A DNA stretch of 59,875 bases, taken from assembly GCA_934663595.1 (NCBI GenBank), contig CAKUKM010000013.1, positions 1 through 59,875 of the forward strand, read 5' to 3'. The stretch's first letter is position 1. Each line of letters opens with the position of its first letter. Positions 38,709-46,929 of this stretch are shown one piece after another. The position numbers and the translations under genes are program-made. The notes under the pieces are model-generated. The model was not told the DNA's origin, searched no databases, and saw only the letters and a list, made by a program, of their open reading frames with translations. The DNA is from an uncultured Clostridia bacterium (GTDB lineage Bacteria > Bacillota > Clostridia > Christensenellales > Aristaeellaceae).

Positions 38709-40286
38709 TTACTTCGTCGCGCGATCGTATACGGACTGGTTGCCCGCGATCACGTTTTCGAGGCCGAGGCCCCACATGTTGCTGACGTAGGTATCCCACA
38801 TCGCGTCGATATCCTCTTCGCCCTTGATGAACTTGTCGCGCATCTCGGAATAGTAGGTGTCCACGTCGGTGGAGGACAGGGCGATCGTTTCAACCTCTTC
38901 GTCGGTTCTGGAGATGTTCGGGATCGCCGGGCCGAACCACGCGGCGGATTCCTTCAGCGCGTTGCACTCGTCGACATACCACGGCAGGTTGCTGTCGGGA
39001 TTCTGGAGCTGTTCGTCTGTCTGCAGGTGCGGCAGCGGGATCTGGCCGCAGCCCTTGGGGTTGATGTTCCATTTGCTGCCGTCGGCGGGCTGAATCAGCA
39101 CCTTGTTGCCGTCCGCGTCGTATTCGAAGTCCTCGCCCTCGAAGCCCCAGCAGCGGGTGGTCAGCACGTTTTCATCCGCAATCAGCGTGTCGAGCCAGCG
39201 AATGGCGAGCTCGGGCGTCTTGCAGGCGGCGGAGATCGCGGCGGTGCCGCCGAGGTTCTCGTTCTGATACATCGGCTCGGTCATGCCGTTGTATTCGGTC
39301 TTCAGCGTGGTGCCGACGGTCAGGTGCTCGCCGAGCGGGTCGTCCTGGCCCTGCGGCATCATCGCGCCATAAGCGGGAGAGAAGGAGGAGTACATGACCA
39401 TCACGCCCACGCGGTTGGCCGCGGACTTCTGGGACATGATGTCGTAGCCCATGTTGCAGATTTCCGGATCGAGCAGGCCCTCGGCAAAGAGCTTGTTCAG
39501 ATACTTCAGGGCGTTCTTCATGTTCTCGCTGATGCGCTCGTCGTAGAGCTTGCCGTTTTCATCGACCTGCAGGTAGTTGCCGCCCTCGTAGAGGTGCGTG
39601 CCGAACGCCATGCCGATGTAGCCGAGCAGGTTGTTTACGTCGGCGCTGGTGAACGGGATTTCGTCGTCCTTGCCGTTGCCGTTCAGGTCGCCGGCTTCCT
39701 TGATGGCGCGCAGGAGCGCTTCGAACTCGTCCAGCGTGGTGGGCGCCTGAAGATTCAGCTTCTGGAGCCATTCGGTGTTGTACAGCGCGGTGATGCGGTT
39801 TTCGCGGGCGTTGATCGTGCCGGCAAGGCCGTAGATGGCGCCGTCGGTGGTCGCGATCAGGCTCTTGTAATCCATATCGCTGTCGGCGAAATAGGCCTGC
39901 AGGTTCGTGCAGAGCTCATCGTAATACGGCGCGATGTCGATCACGGTGCCGTTCTGGCCCGCGGAGCGCAGCGACGTGCCGCCCACGACGATGACGTCCG
40001 CCAGATCCTGGCCCGCCGCGAGACGCGCGGAGAGCACCTCGTCGTAGCTGGCGCTGGGAATGCATTCCCATTCAATGTGAACGTTGGTATAGTCCTCGAG
40101 CCACGCCCAGAACGGCAGATCGTTGCTCGGAACGGGCATGGTGTTGCTGGCGCCTTCATCGCAGAACACGGTCAGCGTGGTCTTCTCGTCGCACAGCCAG
40201 GAATCCTTTTTCTCGGAGCCCTCCGCGACGGCCGCGACCGAAATCGCGAGCATCAGAACTAAAATCAGGGACAGGATCTTCTTCAT
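38709..40286 (-). CDS. Extracellular solute-binding protein (LplA/LipO type)
   Basis: The 525-residue product has a signal peptide ending VAAVAEG and a large family-1 binding fold of the LplA type. These proteins serve oligosaccharide or complex-sugar uptake in Clostridia and Bacilli. Asp-rich DLNGNGKDDEIPFTS is a calcium-loop-like motif common in this group, and the C-terminal DKFIKGEEDIDAMWDTYVSNMWGLG is characteristic. Two in-frame ATGs lie at 40292 and 40286; GGAGA is better spaced from the second. It follows two permease genes. With a GH125 mannosidase nearby, an alpha-mannoside ligand is plausible but unproven. Confidence 0.92.
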   Translation of the reverse strand: MKKILSLILVLMLAISVAAVAEGSEKKDSWLCDEKTTLTVFCDEGASNTMPVPSNDLPFWAWLEDYTNVHIEWECIPSASYDEVLSARLAAGQDLADVIVVGGTSLRSAGQNGTVIDIAPYYDELCTNLQAYFADSDMDYKSLIATTDGAIYGLAGTINARENRITALYNTEWLQKLNLQAPTTLDEFEALLRAIKEAGDLNGNGKDDEIPFTSADVNNLLGYIGMAFGTHLYEGGNYLQVDENGKLYDERISENMKNALKYLNKLFAEGLLDPEICNMGYDIMSQKSAANRVGVMVMYSSFSPAYGAMMPQGQDDPLGEHLTVGTTLKTEYNGMTEPMYQNENLGGTAAISAACKTPELAIRWLDTLIADENVLTTRCWGFEGEDFEYDADGNKVLIQPADGSKWNINPKGCGQIPLPHLQTDEQLQNPDSNLPWYVDECNALKESAAWFGPAIPNISRTDEEVETIALSSTDVDTYYSEMRDKFIKGEEDIDAMWDTYVSNMWGLGLENVIAGNQSVYDRATK

Positions 40287-40334
40287 GGTCATTTCTCCTT
40301 TTCTTTTTATAATAAGGCGAGTTCGCCTTAATAA

Positions 40335-41240
40335 CTAACCCTTGATTGCGCCCACGAGCAGGCCCTTTTCGAGGTATTTGCTCAGGAACGGATAGATCAG
40401 CAGCATCGGCAGCACCGCGACCACGACCACCGAATACTTGATCTGCAGCGCGGCGAGCAGCTCCTCGGCGCTGATCTGGCCGGCGACCGCCACGCCCGAA
40501 TAGCTGGTGACGGAGTTCTGAACCACTACGCGCTGAATGTGAATGGCCAGCGGCTGCAGCTCCTTTTTGCCCAGATAGAGCATCGCCTGGAAATAGCTGT
40601 TCCAGTGGCCGACGGCGTAATACAGCGTGAGCACCGCGAGAATCGGCTTGGACACAGGCAGAATCAGCTGCAGGAAGATGCGCCATTCGGACGCGCCGTC
40701 GATGCGCGCGCTTTCCACGATCTCGCCCGGCAGCGATTCAAAGAACGATTTCGCCACCATCATGTACCACGCGTTCGCCAGCGGCAGAAGGATGATCGCC
40801 CAGCGCGAATTGTACAGGTGCAGGTATTTGGTCACGATGATATACGTCGGAATAAAGCCGCCGGAGAAGAACATCGTGAGCATGATGAACTTGACGAAGA
40901 ATTTGCGATATGCGAATTCCGGCCGAGAGAGCGGATATGCCGCCAGCGCCGTTACGATGATGCCCAACACCGTTCCGACCACGGTGTAATACAGCGTGTT
41001 GCCGTAATACATCAGTACGTCCGGATCGCTCAGGACCTTCTTCATCGACGTTAAATCAAAACCCTTCGGCAGCAGATAGACCTCGCCGCGCGCGGCGCGA
41101 ATCGGATCGCTGATGGACATGGAGAACACGTAGATCAGCGGATAGAGCGTAAAAATCAGGATCAGCGCGACCAGCAGAGCGACGATGACGTCGAATACCC
41201 GGTCGGACGCGGTTTTTTGAATCGTGGATTTCCTGCGCAT
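40335..41240 (-). CDS. ABC transporter permease, LplC/YtcP type
   Basis: The 301-residue CUT1 permease has about six helices and the EAA loop ESARIDGASEWRIFLQLILP. FIPTYIIVTKYLHLYNSRWAI and the C-terminal LEKGLLVGAIKG are typical of the LplC/YtcP group. It lies 18 nt after the lplB-like gene and 48 nt before the binding-protein gene. No ATPase is encoded, so the system probably shares one. Confidence 0.93.
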   Translation of the reverse strand: MRRKSTIQKTASDRVFDVIVALLVALILIFTLYPLIYVFSMSISDPIRAARGEVYLLPKGFDLTSMKKVLSDPDVLMYYGNTLYYTVVGTVLGIIVTALAAYPLSRPEFAYRKFFVKFIMLTMFFSGGFIPTYIIVTKYLHLYNSRWAIILLPLANAWYMMVAKSFFESLPGEIVESARIDGASEWRIFLQLILPVSKPILAVLTLYYAVGHWNSYFQAMLYLGKKELQPLAIHIQRVVVQNSVTSYSGVAVAGQISAEELLAALQIKYSVVVVAVLPMLLIYPFLSKYLEKGLLVGAIKG

Positions 41241-41258
41241 TTCTCTTGCCTCCCTGCG

Positions 41259-42206
41259 TTAAAACAGCGACGATTCGGTGACCTTGCGCGAGCCCCAGTT
41301 CGCGATCACCAGCAGAACGACATTGCAGACCGCGTTGAACAGGCCGATGGCCGTGGACATGCTCGTCTTCTGGTCGAGAATGCCCGCGCGATAGGAATAC
41401 GTGCCCAGCGTGTCGGCGGTTTCGTAAATGGCCGGGGAATACATCAGTATGATCTTCTCATACGACGAGGACAGCAGCCCGCCGATGCGCAGAATCAGCA
41501 TCACGACGATCGTGGGCAGAATGCAGGGCAGCGTGATCATGTAAATGTTCTTAAAGCGCGTGCTGCCGTCGATGGCGGCGGCCTCATAGAGCGTCGGATC
41601 GATGCCCGCGATGGCCGCGGTGTAGATCATTGCGCTGAAGCCCGCGCCCTGCCATACGCCGGAGAAGACGTACAGCGTGCGGAACCATTTCGACGAGCCC
41701 ATGAAATCGACCTTTTTGCCGCCCATATCGGCGATCAGGTTGTTGATGATGCCGTTGTCGACCGACAGAAAGTTGGTCAGGATGCCCACCACAACCACCG
41801 TCGAGATGAAATAGGGCAGCATGCTCACGTTCGTGGTGAACTTGCGCAGGCCGCGATGGCGAATCTCATTCAGCAGCACCGCCAGCAGCACGCACAGCGG
41901 AAACGAAACCGCCAGGTCGTACAGGCTCAAAAGCAGCGTATTGCGAATCAGCCGGCCGAACATCGGGTTTTTGAACAGCATCCGGAACCATTTCAGGCCC
42001 ACCCATTGCGTCGTCGGCCCCAGAAACAGCTCGCCGCTTCTGTAATTCTGAAATGCCATGGAGAGGCCGATCATCGGCCAGTAATTGAAAATCAGCAACA
42101 GAACGCTCGGAATCAGCATCATGCTCAAATAAGGAAGATTCTTAATGAGGCGTTCCTTTCTGGAGATCGGCTGAATGGCGATCGCGGGCGGCGCTTTCTT
42201 TTTCAT
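41259..42206 (-). CDS. ABC transporter permease, LplB type
   Basis: The 315-residue permease has the LplB-group N-terminal helix (YLSMMLIPSVLLLIFNYWPMIGLSMAFQNY), a TTQWVGLKWFRMLF segment and the EAA loop EAAAIDGSTRFKNIYMITLP. ATG 42206 is chosen because homologues begin with a short Lys/Pro-rich N-terminus. The longer frame to 42329 would cover the promoter. It is first in the lplB-lplC-lplA unit, downstream of the membrane AraC-type regulator. Confidence 0.92.
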   Translation of the reverse strand: MKKKAPPAIAIQPISRKERLIKNLPYLSMMLIPSVLLLIFNYWPMIGLSMAFQNYRSGELFLGPTTQWVGLKWFRMLFKNPMFGRLIRNTLLLSLYDLAVSFPLCVLLAVLLNEIRHRGLRKFTTNVSMLPYFISTVVVVGILTNFLSVDNGIINNLIADMGGKKVDFMGSSKWFRTLYVFSGVWQGAGFSAMIYTAAIAGIDPTLYEAAAIDGSTRFKNIYMITLPCILPTIVVMLILRIGGLLSSSYEKIILMYSPAIYETADTLGTYSYRAGILDQKTSMSTAIGLFNAVCNVVLLVIANWGSRKVTESSLF

Positions 42207-42264
42207 GCGGGAATCCGACCTTTCATAAATAAAGTGATGGATTTGTGTGCCGTTTCTATAAATT

Positions 42265-42293
42265 AGTATGGATGTGATGGGAGAAAATGTCAA
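42265..42293 (-). promoter_or_regulatory. Promoter of the LplBCA-type transporter operon
   Basis: Minus-strand TTGACA (plus 42288-42293) and CATACT (plus 42265-42270) have a 17-bp spacer. The imperfect -10 would suit activation by the adjacent AraC-type regulator. Confidence 0.65.
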
Positions 42294-42379
42294 GAAACAG
42301 TTTTTAAGAAATGGATCATAAATTAACATCCTGCGCGTTCGTGAAAAAATGGCGCATGCGGATTTAAATTTTGAACCAT

Positions 42380-42413
42380 AAAACGAGCGCCCGAACAGAG
42401 TGGTTCGGGCGCT
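42380..42413 (-). terminator. Terminator of the AraC-type regulator gene
   Basis: A perfect 10-bp stem, AGCGCCCGAA (42386-42395) with TTCGGGCGCT (42404-42413), is followed on the minus strand by CGTTTTA. Confidence 0.82.
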
Positions 42414-42431
42414 GGGAGGGAAAGCGGCGAT

Positions 42432-44555
42432 TCAGTGCATGCAGTCCGCCGGCGATTTGCCGGTGTATTTTGCGAAATTGCGCCGGAAGGTGGTCGCGCT
42501 CGCATAGCCGACGGCCTCGCACACGTCGCCTACGCTCATGCCGCCGCCGGCAAGCAGCGCCTCCGCGCGCTCAATGCGGCGGCGATTGATGTAATCGACG
42601 TAATTCATGCCGCGCAGGCGCTTGAAGGTCGAGGAAATGTAGGCGGAGGATTTTCCGAAGCGCTGCGCCACATAATCCAGCGAAAGCAGCGGATCGAACA
42701 GGCTGTCGTCGATGAATTTCAGGATTTCGGCCTCAATGCCGCTGGATTCGGGCTCGCGGCTGTCGGGAACGCGCGCGGAAAGCGCGTCGATGAACGCATG
42801 CGCGCGGTTTTCCAGATCGGCAAAGCTCTCGGCGACCGCCTCGCCCGGGTCCAGATCCACGCCCATGCCGATTGCGCAGCGCAGAAGCGTGGAAAACAGA
42901 TCGCCGGCGAGCATGGAAAGCGTGCGCAGGGAGCCGCGTCCGCCGCGCGCGTTCATGGCAATCACATACGAAACGATGCGCTTTGCACCCTCGGAATCGC
43001 CGTCCGCGAGAATGCTTGCCAGCCGCGCCTGATCGGAGAGCGGGAAATAATAGCTGAACGAGGTCTGCGCGCCGACGTCCTCATAGCGCACAATGCCGCT
43101 CGCGCGGCCATTGAGTATACCGTAATTCAGCGCGAGCAGCGCCTGATCCGTCGCGTGGTACACCTCGCGCAGCTGCAGCTGCGTTTCGCCCATGCCGAAA
43201 TGGGAAATCGATTCGCGGAGGAAATCGGCGATTGCATTTGCCGCATCGGTCAGCGCCTGTTCGCTTTTGGCGTTGATCAGGCAAATGCCGCGGCCGTCGT
43301 CGAACAGGAAATAGGCGCGCAGATCGTCGCTGCACGCGCGGTCGCAGGCGGCGCGGCCCTCGTCGGCAATCGCGTCGTCGGCACCTCCAGGCGGGGCTTT
43401 AAACAGCATTACGCCGAACAGCGGATGCGGAAACTCCAGCCCGCAGGCGTGCATCGCGTCCTCGGAATACTGAAACGGCGCGCCGGTGAGCAGATTGCGC
43501 AGTATGCTCAGGCGGCCGAACGGCATCAGCAGCTGCTGGGCGCTCAGTGCCTGCGCGCGGCTGCGCGAAATGGAGGTCATGGTTTCGGAAAGACGCTCGA
43601 TTTCGTTGTCGTTCGCCTGCGGCTGCCCCACGAACGCCAGATACATTTCGCCAAACGGCTTATAGGAAACGCGCGTAAACAGGAAGGACAGCAGCACGCC
43701 CACGCCGAGCACGGCGAGAATGCCCCAGGCGATCATCGGCGCAATCTGCCGGGCGGCCATGCGGTGGGTGCTTGCCGGGAATTGAAGGATATAGCGATAA
43801 TCGCCCGACGCGATTTCGAAGCTGGAAACGCTTTCGCCGGTTTCCAGAAGCGCGCACGACCAGAGCGTTTTTCCGGAGGAATCGGCGATGGCGAGGCCCG
43901 AGGCGAGCTGCTCGGACGCGTCCAGGAAGGTTCGGATCAGCTTTTCGGGCTTGAACAGCACGCAGACCTCGCCCTTGTAGCTGGTATCGCGATTGTCGCG
44001 AAACGGCGCGCGATAGGCGAGATAGGTTTTGCCCTCGTGCGTTACGGCGCTGAAGCCCGGCGCGGAATCGCCGAGGGGAAAGGTGCGAAAGCAGAGCTTT
44101 TCGGGAAAGAGCTCGCGGAGCGTGGCGACGTCTTCGTAAATTCCGGTGCCGGTAAAGAGCGTATCGGACTTTCGATAAAACCAGAACGATATGGATTCCA
44201 CGTCCGTGCGCTGCTGGACGAGCACGCTCAGCAGCACCGGAATTTCCTTGCGCGCCTTCAGCGGAAGGCGTTCGCCGGTGAGAATATGGCGGATGAACAG
44301 ATCGTAATACATCCATTCGCTGTTTTCAATCTGCGTAATGGCGCCGCGCGAATAATCGGCCAGTATGTTCGCCTGCGTTACGCAATTCGCCGCGACGTCC
44401 GCCTCGCGCACGCTGTCGATTTTGTCCGTTACGCGAAGCAGCTGGTTGACCAGCAGCGAGCCGAGAAGCAATATCGAACAGATGCACAGCAAAAGATGAA
44501 TGGAAAGCATTCTGCGAAAAACGATTCCGCGTTTGCCTGGAGAGAAAATCTTCAT
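42432..44555 (-). CDS. Membrane-bound AraC-family transcriptional regulator
   Basis: The 707-residue one-component regulator has a first membrane helix (about 14-38), an extracytoplasmic Cache-like sensor (about 40-280) and a second helix (about 290-310). A HAMP-like linker and cytoplasmic region lead to the C-terminal AraC HTH pair (LDYVAQRFGKSSAYISSTFKRLRGMNYVDYINRRRIERAEALL and the later VGYASATTFRRNFAKYTGKSP). Regulators of this plan sit next to LplABC sugar transporters and activate them; here the operon is 225 bp downstream on the same strand. The start is 44555 or, less likely, 44567 (the AAAGGG site is too close to the latter). Confidence 0.92.
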   Translation of the reverse strand: MKIFSPGKRGIVFRRMLSIHLLLCICSILLLGSLLVNQLLRVTDKIDSVREADVAANCVTQANILADYSRGAITQIENSEWMYYDLFIRHILTGERLPLKARKEIPVLLSVLVQQRTDVESISFWFYRKSDTLFTGTGIYEDVATLRELFPEKLCFRTFPLGDSAPGFSAVTHEGKTYLAYRAPFRDNRDTSYKGEVCVLFKPEKLIRTFLDASEQLASGLAIADSSGKTLWSCALLETGESVSSFEIASGDYRYILQFPASTHRMAARQIAPMIAWGILAVLGVGVLLSFLFTRVSYKPFGEMYLAFVGQPQANDNEIERLSETMTSISRSRAQALSAQQLLMPFGRLSILRNLLTGAPFQYSEDAMHACGLEFPHPLFGVMLFKAPPGGADDAIADEGRAACDRACSDDLRAYFLFDDGRGICLINAKSEQALTDAANAIADFLRESISHFGMGETQLQLREVYHATDQALLALNYGILNGRASGIVRYEDVGAQTSFSYYFPLSDQARLASILADGDSEGAKRIVSYVIAMNARGGRGSLRTLSMLAGDLFSTLLRCAIGMGVDLDPGEAVAESFADLENRAHAFIDALSARVPDSREPESSGIEAEILKFIDDSLFDPLLSLDYVAQRFGKSSAYISSTFKRLRGMNYVDYINRRRIERAEALLAGGGMSVGDVCEAVGYASATTFRRNFAKYTGKSPADCMH

Positions 44556-44589
44556 AGAAGCGCGCATCCCTTTTGTGTTTGATAGTTTG

Positions 44590-44618
44590 ATTATATCGAT
44601 AAATTCCACAAAAATCAA
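44590..44618 (-). promoter_or_regulatory. Promoter of the AraC-type regulator
   Basis: Minus-strand TTGATT (plus 44613-44618) and TATAAT (plus 44590-44595) have a 17-bp spacer. Confidence 0.78.
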
Positions 44619-44659
44619 CACTCGGGATGAATCATCCTGCAAAAAGAACAGCTTGGCGG

Positions 44660-44689
44660 TTGACGATGGGGAGCGCGCGGGGCTATACT
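44660..44689 (+). promoter_or_regulatory. Promoter of the GntR-family gene
   Basis: TTGACG (44660-44665) and TATACT (44684-44689) have an 18-bp spacer. It is divergent from the AraC-type regulator promoter. Confidence 0.7.
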
Positions 44690-44727
44690 GAAAACAGAAA
44701 GGCGGACGATTTGCGGAGAGTGAGCGC

Positions 44728-45429
44728 ATGGCGGATGGAATTTACAGAACAAAGCTCTATGAGGATGTGGCGAACCGGATTCTCGAAAAGATTCGCGGCG
44801 GCGAATGGCCGGCGGACACGCGTCTGCCGGCGGAAATGAAGCTGGCCGCGCAATTTGACGTGAGCCGCAGCACGGTGCGAGAGGCGGTCAGAAGCCTTCA
44901 GATTGCGGGAATATTGCGCTCGCGCCCGGGCTCGGGGACGTTCGTGAGCGATCGGGCGCTGATGATTCTGGAATCGCGCGCGCTTCCGGCCGTAATGACG
45001 GAGCCGGGCGCGATGGGGGAGCTGGTGCAGGCGCGATACGTGCTGGAGCCGGAGTTGGCGTTTTTTGCGGCGCAGCAGGCGCAGAGCGAGGATATCGAGG
45101 CGCTGATGGACACGGCGCGGCGCATGCAGCGCACGAAGGATCGATCGGAGCTGATGCGATTGGGCTATCGATTCCACATGCGGCTCGCGGAAACGGCGCG
45201 CAACGGCGTGCTGCTCGCGCTGTATCGGTCGGTGGACAGCGGTTTGCAGTGCATGCGCATAATGGATTCCGTGACGCTGGACATCTATTTGATCGGCGCG
45301 GAGGATCACATGCGAATTGCCGAGGCGGTGGCGGCGCATGATGCGGAGCGCGCGCAGAGCGAAATGCAGCGGCATATCCGAAAGAGCTATGCATCGTTTT
45401 TTGAGGAAAATGGGGAAGTGCGCGCTTGA
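44728..45429 (+). CDS. GntR-family regulator (FadR/FCD subfamily)
   Basis: The 233-residue repressor-type regulator has an N-terminal winged helix (LPAEMKLAAQFDVSRSTVREAVRSLQIAGILRSRPGSGTFV) and a C-terminal all-helical FCD ligand domain with metal-site residues (FHMRLAETARN, HMRIAEAVAAHD). FCD regulators usually sense organic acids or sugar acids. It sits just before the GH125 gene, which has its own promoter beginning within the last codons of this gene, so it may control the mannosidase or the transporter. Confidence 0.93.
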   Translation: MADGIYRTKLYEDVANRILEKIRGGEWPADTRLPAEMKLAAQFDVSRSTVREAVRSLQIAGILRSRPGSGTFVSDRALMILESRALPAVMTEPGAMGELVQARYVLEPELAFFAAQQAQSEDIEALMDTARRMQRTKDRSELMRLGYRFHMRLAETARNGVLLALYRSVDSGLQCMRIMDSVTLDIYLIGAEDHMRIAEAVAAHDAERAQSEMQRHIRKSYASFFEENGEVRA

Positions 45430-45454
45430 TTTGGCAAAACCCGCGCTGTATAAT
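45426..45454 (+). promoter_or_regulatory. Promoter of the GH125 gene
   Basis: TTGATT (45426-45431, overlapping the GntR stop codon) and TATAAT (45449-45454) have a 17-bp spacer. Confidence 0.78.
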
Positions 45455-45510
45455 GGAAGAAAAGCCGCCCGCAGGGGCGCGATTACGCTTTATAAGGAGA
45501 ATGAATTTTC

Positions 45511-46791
45511 ATGAAGACGCCCGAATGTCTGCTGCGCTATGCCGATCGGCTGGAGCGCTATTACGCAAAGCACTATCCGGCGCTGGCTCCGCTGGCAAAG
45601 CCCTGCTTTCTCAGCACGATTCAGACCACCGTGGAACCGCTGCCCGGCGGGGAGACGTTCGTGATCACCGGCGATATCCCGGCGATGTGGCTGCGCGATT
45701 CGTCCGCGCAGGTGAAGAACTATCTGCCGTTTGCGAAGGAGGACGCCGAGGTGCGCGCGCTGCTGCGCGGCGTGATCGCGACGCAGGCGAAGGACGTGCT
45801 GCTCGACGCATATGCCAATGCGTTCAACCGCGAGGCGAACGGCCGCGGCTTCCAGGACAAAACCGAGCGGAATCCGGCGGTCTGGGAGCGCAAATACGAG
45901 GTTGATTCGCTGTGCGCGCCGATTCTGCTGGCGGAGACCTACGAGCAGGCGACGGGCGACGACGCGATTTTTACCGACGCGTTTCATGCGATGCTGCGGC
46001 GCATTGCCGAGGTGTTCCGGCTGGAGCAGCACCACGCGCAGTCGAAATACTCGTTTGAGCGCGAGAACTGCCCGGAATCCGACACGCTTTCTGGTGGCGG
46101 CCGCGGCACGCCCGTGGGCGATACCGGCATGACGTGGTCGGGCTTCCGGCCGTCGGACGATCGCTGCATTTACCATTATATGATTCCCGCGAACATGATG
46201 GCCGTGGTCGCGATGAACGCGGCGGCGAAGATGGCGGAAACCCGATATGGCGATGCGGCGCTGGCGGCGGAGTGCAAAGCGCTGGCCGGCGAGATCGACG
46301 CGGGCATTCGGCAATACGGCGTTGCGGAGCGCGAGGGCTTCGGCGAGATTTACTGCTACGAGACCGACGGCCTGGGCGCGAGACTGTTCATGGACGATGC
46401 AAATTCGCCCAGCCTGCTCGCCGCGCCGTATTTCGGCTATTGCGATCGGAGCGATCCGATGTATCAGCGCACGCGGCGATTCGTGCTGTCGGAGCAGAAT
46501 CCGTATTTCGTCAAGGGCAGCTGCGCGGAGGGCGTGGGCAGTCCGCATACGCCGGAGGGCTATGTCTGGCACATCGGCATTACGATGCAGGCGCTGACGA
46601 GCACGGATCGCGAGGAAATTCTGCGCTGCCTGCATTTGCTGGCCACGACGCACAACGGCTGCAATCTGATGCATGAATCCTTTGACCCGAATGATCCGGC
46701 GCAGTTCACCCGCGCGGAATTTGCCTGGGCGAACACGCTGCTGGCGAGCCTGATGATTCGACTGATGGACGAGGGCTTTTTCGAGGAATGA
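45511..46791 (+). CDS. Glycoside hydrolase family 125 exo-alpha-1,6-mannosidase
   Basis: The 426-residue product has the GH125 signatures: FVITGDIPAMWLRDSSAQVKNY near the N-terminus, EVDSLCAP, the GMTWSGFRPSDDRC loop and YFVKGSCAEGVGSPHTPEGYVWHIGI near the C-terminus. GH125 enzymes release mannose from non-reducing alpha-1,6-linked mannosides by an inverting mechanism. There is no signal peptide, so it is cytoplasmic and acts on imported oligosaccharides. ATAAGGAGAATG precedes the start. Context: GntR regulator directly upstream and an LplABC-type importer nearby. Confidence 0.95.
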   Translation: MKTPECLLRYADRLERYYAKHYPALAPLAKPCFLSTIQTTVEPLPGGETFVITGDIPAMWLRDSSAQVKNYLPFAKEDAEVRALLRGVIATQAKDVLLDAYANAFNREANGRGFQDKTERNPAVWERKYEVDSLCAPILLAETYEQATGDDAIFTDAFHAMLRRIAEVFRLEQHHAQSKYSFERENCPESDTLSGGGRGTPVGDTGMTWSGFRPSDDRCIYHYMIPANMMAVVAMNAAAKMAETRYGDAALAAECKALAGEIDAGIRQYGVAEREGFGEIYCYETDGLGARLFMDDANSPSLLAAPYFGYCDRSDPMYQRTRRFVLSEQNPYFVKGSCAEGVGSPHTPEGYVWHIGITMQALTSTDREEILRCLHLLATTHNGCNLMHESFDPNDPAQFTRAEFAWANTLLASLMIRLMDEGFFEE

Positions 46792-46797
46792 GGAAAT

Positions 46798-46823
46798 GGG
46801 CCCCGGACGAATGTCCGGAGCCC
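46798..46823 (+). terminator. Hairpin after the GH125 gene
   Basis: An 11-bp stem (one mismatch) with a GAAT loop closely resembles the hairpin at 17051-17074. There is no T-run, so it may protect the mRNA end rather than terminate. Confidence 0.5.
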
Positions 46824-46886
46824 GGAGGGATCAACCATCCGCGCGCGCTCTCTTTTCGCGCGGACATCTATATAAAACCCTGCGAG

Positions 46887-46910
46887 AACCGCGCTGAATG
46901 GCGCGGTTTT
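46887..46910. terminator. Intrinsic terminator between GH125 and the CotH gene
   Basis: AACCGCGC (46887-46894) pairs with GCGCGGTT (46901-46908) around TGAATG, followed by T on the plus strand. The minus-strand side is weaker. Confidence 0.72.
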
Positions 46911-46929
46911 CACTTTTGGAGGGGACGCT

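Noticed and set aside
42435..44582. A 715-codon plus-strand open frame
   Set aside because: It is the antisense image of the AraC-type regulator; no motif and wrong composition.
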